A stretch of 8,971 nucleotides of DNA from Tepidimonas sp. (GTDB taxonomy: Bacteria > Pseudomonadota > Gammaproteobacteria > Burkholderiales > Burkholderiaceae_C), in the NCBI GenBank assembly GCA_025054905.1, contig JANWZF010000015.1:1-8971 (forward strand), written 5' to 3'. Shown here piece by piece: positions 6,910 through 8,971 of the stretch (its first letter is position 1; every line of letters begins with the position of its first letter). Below the pieces are notes generated by a model. It worked only from the letters and a program-made list of their open reading frames with translations. It did no database searches and had not been told where the DNA came from. A program made the translations under genes and the position numbers.

Positions 6910-7549
6910 CGCCCATCCAAAGCGCCCAACCCGAGGTGGCGGCCAAAGCCAGTCCGGCCAGCCGGATGCCCCACGCCCCACTGCGTGCTTGCGCCAGCCG
7001 CAGCAACAACCACGGACCGGCGACCAACGACACCAGCGTGCCCAGCGCAAACGCAGCCATGATCACGGCGCCGCTCCACCAGGACGCCGACAGCGACGCC
7101 ACCAGCAGCGCCGAGTACAGCAAACCGCAGGGCATCAACGCCCAGCCCAGCCCCAAGACCACCGGCGCACGCGGCCCGAGCCGCGCCAGCACCGGCCGGG
7201 CGCGCCGCCACACCCCTTGCGCCCAACCGTCCAGGAACGCCGGCTGGCGCGCCTGCACCAGCAGCACGAGGCCCAACAGCAACGCGGCCACGTGCAGCAT
7301 CGTCCACAGCGGGCGCAGCACCACCGTCTGCTGACCCAGCCAACCCATGCCCTGCACCGTACCGCCGGCCACAGCCCCCAGCAGCGCGTACCCCACCACG
7401 CGACTGGCCTGCCAGCGCCACAGCGCGCGCTGCTCGTGCGGGGCCCCGGCACGCGCAATACCCGCACAGGCCGCACCGCACATCGCCACACAATGCGGCC
7501 CGCCCACCAGGCCCATCACCAACGCCGACAGGGTCATCGATTCCAGCAT
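6878..7549 (-). CDS. Sulfite exporter TauE/SafE-like (COG2836) membrane protein
   Basis: A 223-residue inner-membrane protein with about six hydrophobic segments (near 5-28, 46-67, 78-98, 128-150, 160-182 and 193-213). The first helix carries GGPHCVAMCGAAC, with Cys20, Cys24 and Cys28. The fourth holds MPCGLLYSAL with Cys141. This pair of motifs marks the COG2836 group, often labelled sulfite exporter TauE/SafE although that transport role is not shown. In betaproteobacteria these genes commonly sit beside cbb3 oxidase and hemN genes, suggesting a role in metal handling or oxidase assembly; that part is inference. It follows hemN after 42 bases on the same strand, probably in one operon. That gap has a 6-base inverted repeat (7554-7559 with 7583-7588) but no T run. 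An ATG at 7537 (Met5) is an equally possible start. Confidence 0.85.
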   Translation of the reverse strand: MLESMTLSALVMGLVGGPHCVAMCGAACAGIARAGAPHEQRALWRWQASRVVGYALLGAVAGGTVQGMGWLGQQTVVLRPLWTMLHVAALLLGLVLLVQARQPAFLDGWAQGVWRRARPVLARLGPRAPVVLGLGWALMPCGLLYSALLVASLSASWWSGAVIMAAFALGTLVSLVAGPWLLLRLAQARSGAWGIRLAGLALAATSGWALWMGVTQPSGLWCA

Positions 7550-7591
7550 CGGCCTGCACTCTAGCGCAGCGCGGACGGCCCTGTGCAGCGC

Positions 7592-8971
7592 TCAGATGAT
7601 TTTGGAAAAACGGGCACGGTCCTGATCGACCTGCAGATAGCGGTCGAACACCATCGCGATGGCGCGCACCAGATACCAGCCGGTGGGGGTCACTTCGAAA
7701 TGCCGCTCGTACAGCCGCACCAGGCCGTGTTCCTGCAGCTCGCGCAACTGCTGCAGCTCGCGCGCAAAGTAATGCCGGAAGTCCACCAGATGCGACAGCT
7801 CGATGGACTCGTAGTCCACCAGCCCCTGGCACATGATGGCCATGATGACGCTGCGGCGCAGCAAATCGTCACGGCTGAGCACCAAACCGCGTTGGATCGG
7901 CAGACGCCCCTGGTTGAGCGCGTCATAGTAGTCGTCCAGGGTCTTGGCATTCTGGCTGTAGGTCGCTCCCACGCGCCCGATCGCCGACACCCCCAGCGCG
8001 ATCAGATCGCAGTCGGGCTGGGTGCTGTAGCCCTGAAAGTTGCGGTGCAGCCGCCCCTGCCGCTTGGCCACCGCCAGCGCGTCATCGGGCAGGGCAAAGT
8101 GATCCATGCCGATGTAGTCGTAGCCCGCTGCGCTCAGCTGATCCAGCGCCAGCGCCAGCATCGCCAGTTTGTCGGCGGCGCTGGGCAACTCGGCCGCCAC
8201 GATGCGCCGTTGCGGCTTGAAGCGTGCCGGCAGATGCGCGTACGCATACAGCGCGATCCGGTCCGGGCGCAGCTGCGCCACCTGCTCCAACGTGCGGTGC
8301 AGCGACTCCGGCGTCTGCTGCGGCAGGCCGTAAATCAAATCCACGTTGATCGACTCAAAACCCAGCGCGCGCGCTGCGGCCACCAACGCAAACACCTGCT
8401 CGGCCGGCTGGATGCGGTGCACGGCGCGCTGCACCGTGGGGTCAAAATCCTGCACCCCCAAACTCAAGCGGTTGAAGCCAAGCTGCTGCAAGTGCGCCAG
8501 CCGTGTCGGCGTGACGGTGCGGGGATCGACCTCGATCGAAAATTCGCCGCCTGGCACCAGCTCGAAATGACGCTTGAGCAGACCCATCAGATCGGTCAGC
8601 TCATCATCGGACAGAAAGGTCGGGGTTCCCCCCCCCAGGTGCAACTGGCTGACGCGATGCCCACGCCCGAGGTGGCGCGTCTGCAGCTCCAGCTCATGAT
8701 CCAGGTAGCGCAAATATGCGGCCGCGCGCTCGTGGTGGCGCGGGATGATTTTGTTGCACGCGCAGTAGTAGCACAGCGAGGCACAAAACGGAATGTGCAC
8801 ATACACCGACAGCGGCAGCGCCAGCGAGCCCGCACGGCGCTGCTGCAAAGCCTGGACGTAGTCCTGCTCGCCGAAGGCTTCGACGAAGCGGTCCGCGGTG
8901 GGATACGAGGTGTAGCGCGGTCCCGGAATGTCGAAGCGGCGCAGCAAGGCCTCATCGATGACATGTTTCAC
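7592..8971 (-). CDS. hemN: Oxygen-independent coproporphyrinogen III oxidase (radical SAM)
   Basis: Converts coproporphyrinogen III to protoporphyrinogen IX without oxygen by two radical-SAM decarboxylations, in the cytoplasm, for haem synthesis under low oxygen. 459 residues are visible, close to the 457 of E. coli HemN. The N-terminal PGPRYTSYPTADRF (16-29) is the family trip-wire region. The 4Fe-4S cysteines are Cys63, Cys67 and Cys70, followed by Cys72 (CASLCYYCAC), matching E. coli 62, 66, 69 and 71, which marks HemN rather than the HemW-type paralogue. The SAM-binding GGGTPT is at 113-118. The HemN C-terminal domain ends in FSKII, as usual. A GTG at 8969-8971 (minus strand) is the first codon in the window and gives a family-like N-terminus, but the true start could lie just outside. 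The SafE-like gene follows 42 bases downstream. Any FNR/Anr site upstream would be out of view. Confidence 0.96.
   Translation of the reverse strand: MKHVIDEALLRRFDIPGPRYTSYPTADRFVEAFGEQDYVQALQQRRAGSLALPLSVYVHIPFCASLCYYCACNKIIPRHHERAAAYLRYLDHELELQTRHLGRGHRVSQLHLGGGTPTFLSDDELTDLMGLLKRHFELVPGGEFSIEVDPRTVTPTRLAHLQQLGFNRLSLGVQDFDPTVQRAVHRIQPAEQVFALVAAARALGFESINVDLIYGLPQQTPESLHRTLEQVAQLRPDRIALYAYAHLPARFKPQRRIVAAELPSAADKLAMLALALDQLSAAGYDYIGMDHFALPDDALAVAKRQGRLHRNFQGYSTQPDCDLIALGVSAIGRVGATYSQNAKTLDDYYDALNQGRLPIQRGLVLSRDDLLRRSVIMAIMCQGLVDYESIELSHLVDFRHYFARELQQLRELQEHGLVRLYERHFEVTPTGWYLVRAIAMVFDRYLQVDQDRARFSKII

Noticed and set aside
7554..7588. Inverted repeat CTGCAC/GTGCAG between hemN and the SafE-like gene
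   Set aside because: Only a 6-base stem with a 23-base loop and no following T run, so not supportable as a terminator or attenuator.
8346..8359. TTGATCGACTCAAA, resembling an FNR/Anr box (TTGAT, four bases, ATCAA)
   Set aside because: The second half-site does not match at the right spacing, and it lies well inside the hemN coding region, not upstream of a gene.

Overview
The window looks like an ordinary chromosomal segment of a high-GC betaproteobacterium, most likely order Burkholderiales (Comamonadaceae or a close relative). This rests on recognising a DUF3460 small protein, the MetG form with a C-terminal tRNA-binding domain, the style of the ScpA N-terminus, and strong third-position G/C use; the genus cannot be fixed from the sequence. 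There is no sign of a phage, plasmid, insertion sequence, CRISPR array, tRNA or rRNA. All eight protein genes belong to known families, and no gap between genes exceeds about 140 bases. I found no undescribed system.

Region 1 (1-3156) is a divergent pair. On the minus strand lies apbC/mrp, an iron-sulfur cluster carrier ATPase whose C-terminus runs off the left edge. Facing away from it is metG, methionyl-tRNA synthetase, complete. The 139-base gap between them holds the apbC ribosome binding site and a probable metG -10 box.

Region 2 (3157-4306) holds a 70-residue DUF3460 protein and scpA (the kleisin of bacterial condensin), joined by a GTGA stop/start overlap. An 18-base perfect palindrome covers the probable -10 box in front of the pair. 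It is the most unusual non-coding signal in the window.

Region 3 (4307-6909) holds nadB (L-aspartate oxidase, first step of de novo NAD synthesis) and a ten-helix EamA/DMT-type transporter, coupled by an ATGA overlap. Neither scpB nor panC follows scpA, and nadA and nadC are not near nadB.

Region 4 (6878-8971, minus strand) runs from hemN (oxygen-independent coproporphyrinogen III oxidase, anaerobic haem synthesis) into a TauE/SafE-like (COG2836) membrane protein with a conserved cysteine motif. This pairing is typical of the surroundings of cbb3-type cytochrome oxidase genes in betaproteobacteria, so a cco cluster may lie nearby. The SafE-like gene and the EamA gene converge and overlap by 32 bases at their 3' ends. 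hemN reaches the right edge, where a GTG codon may be its start.
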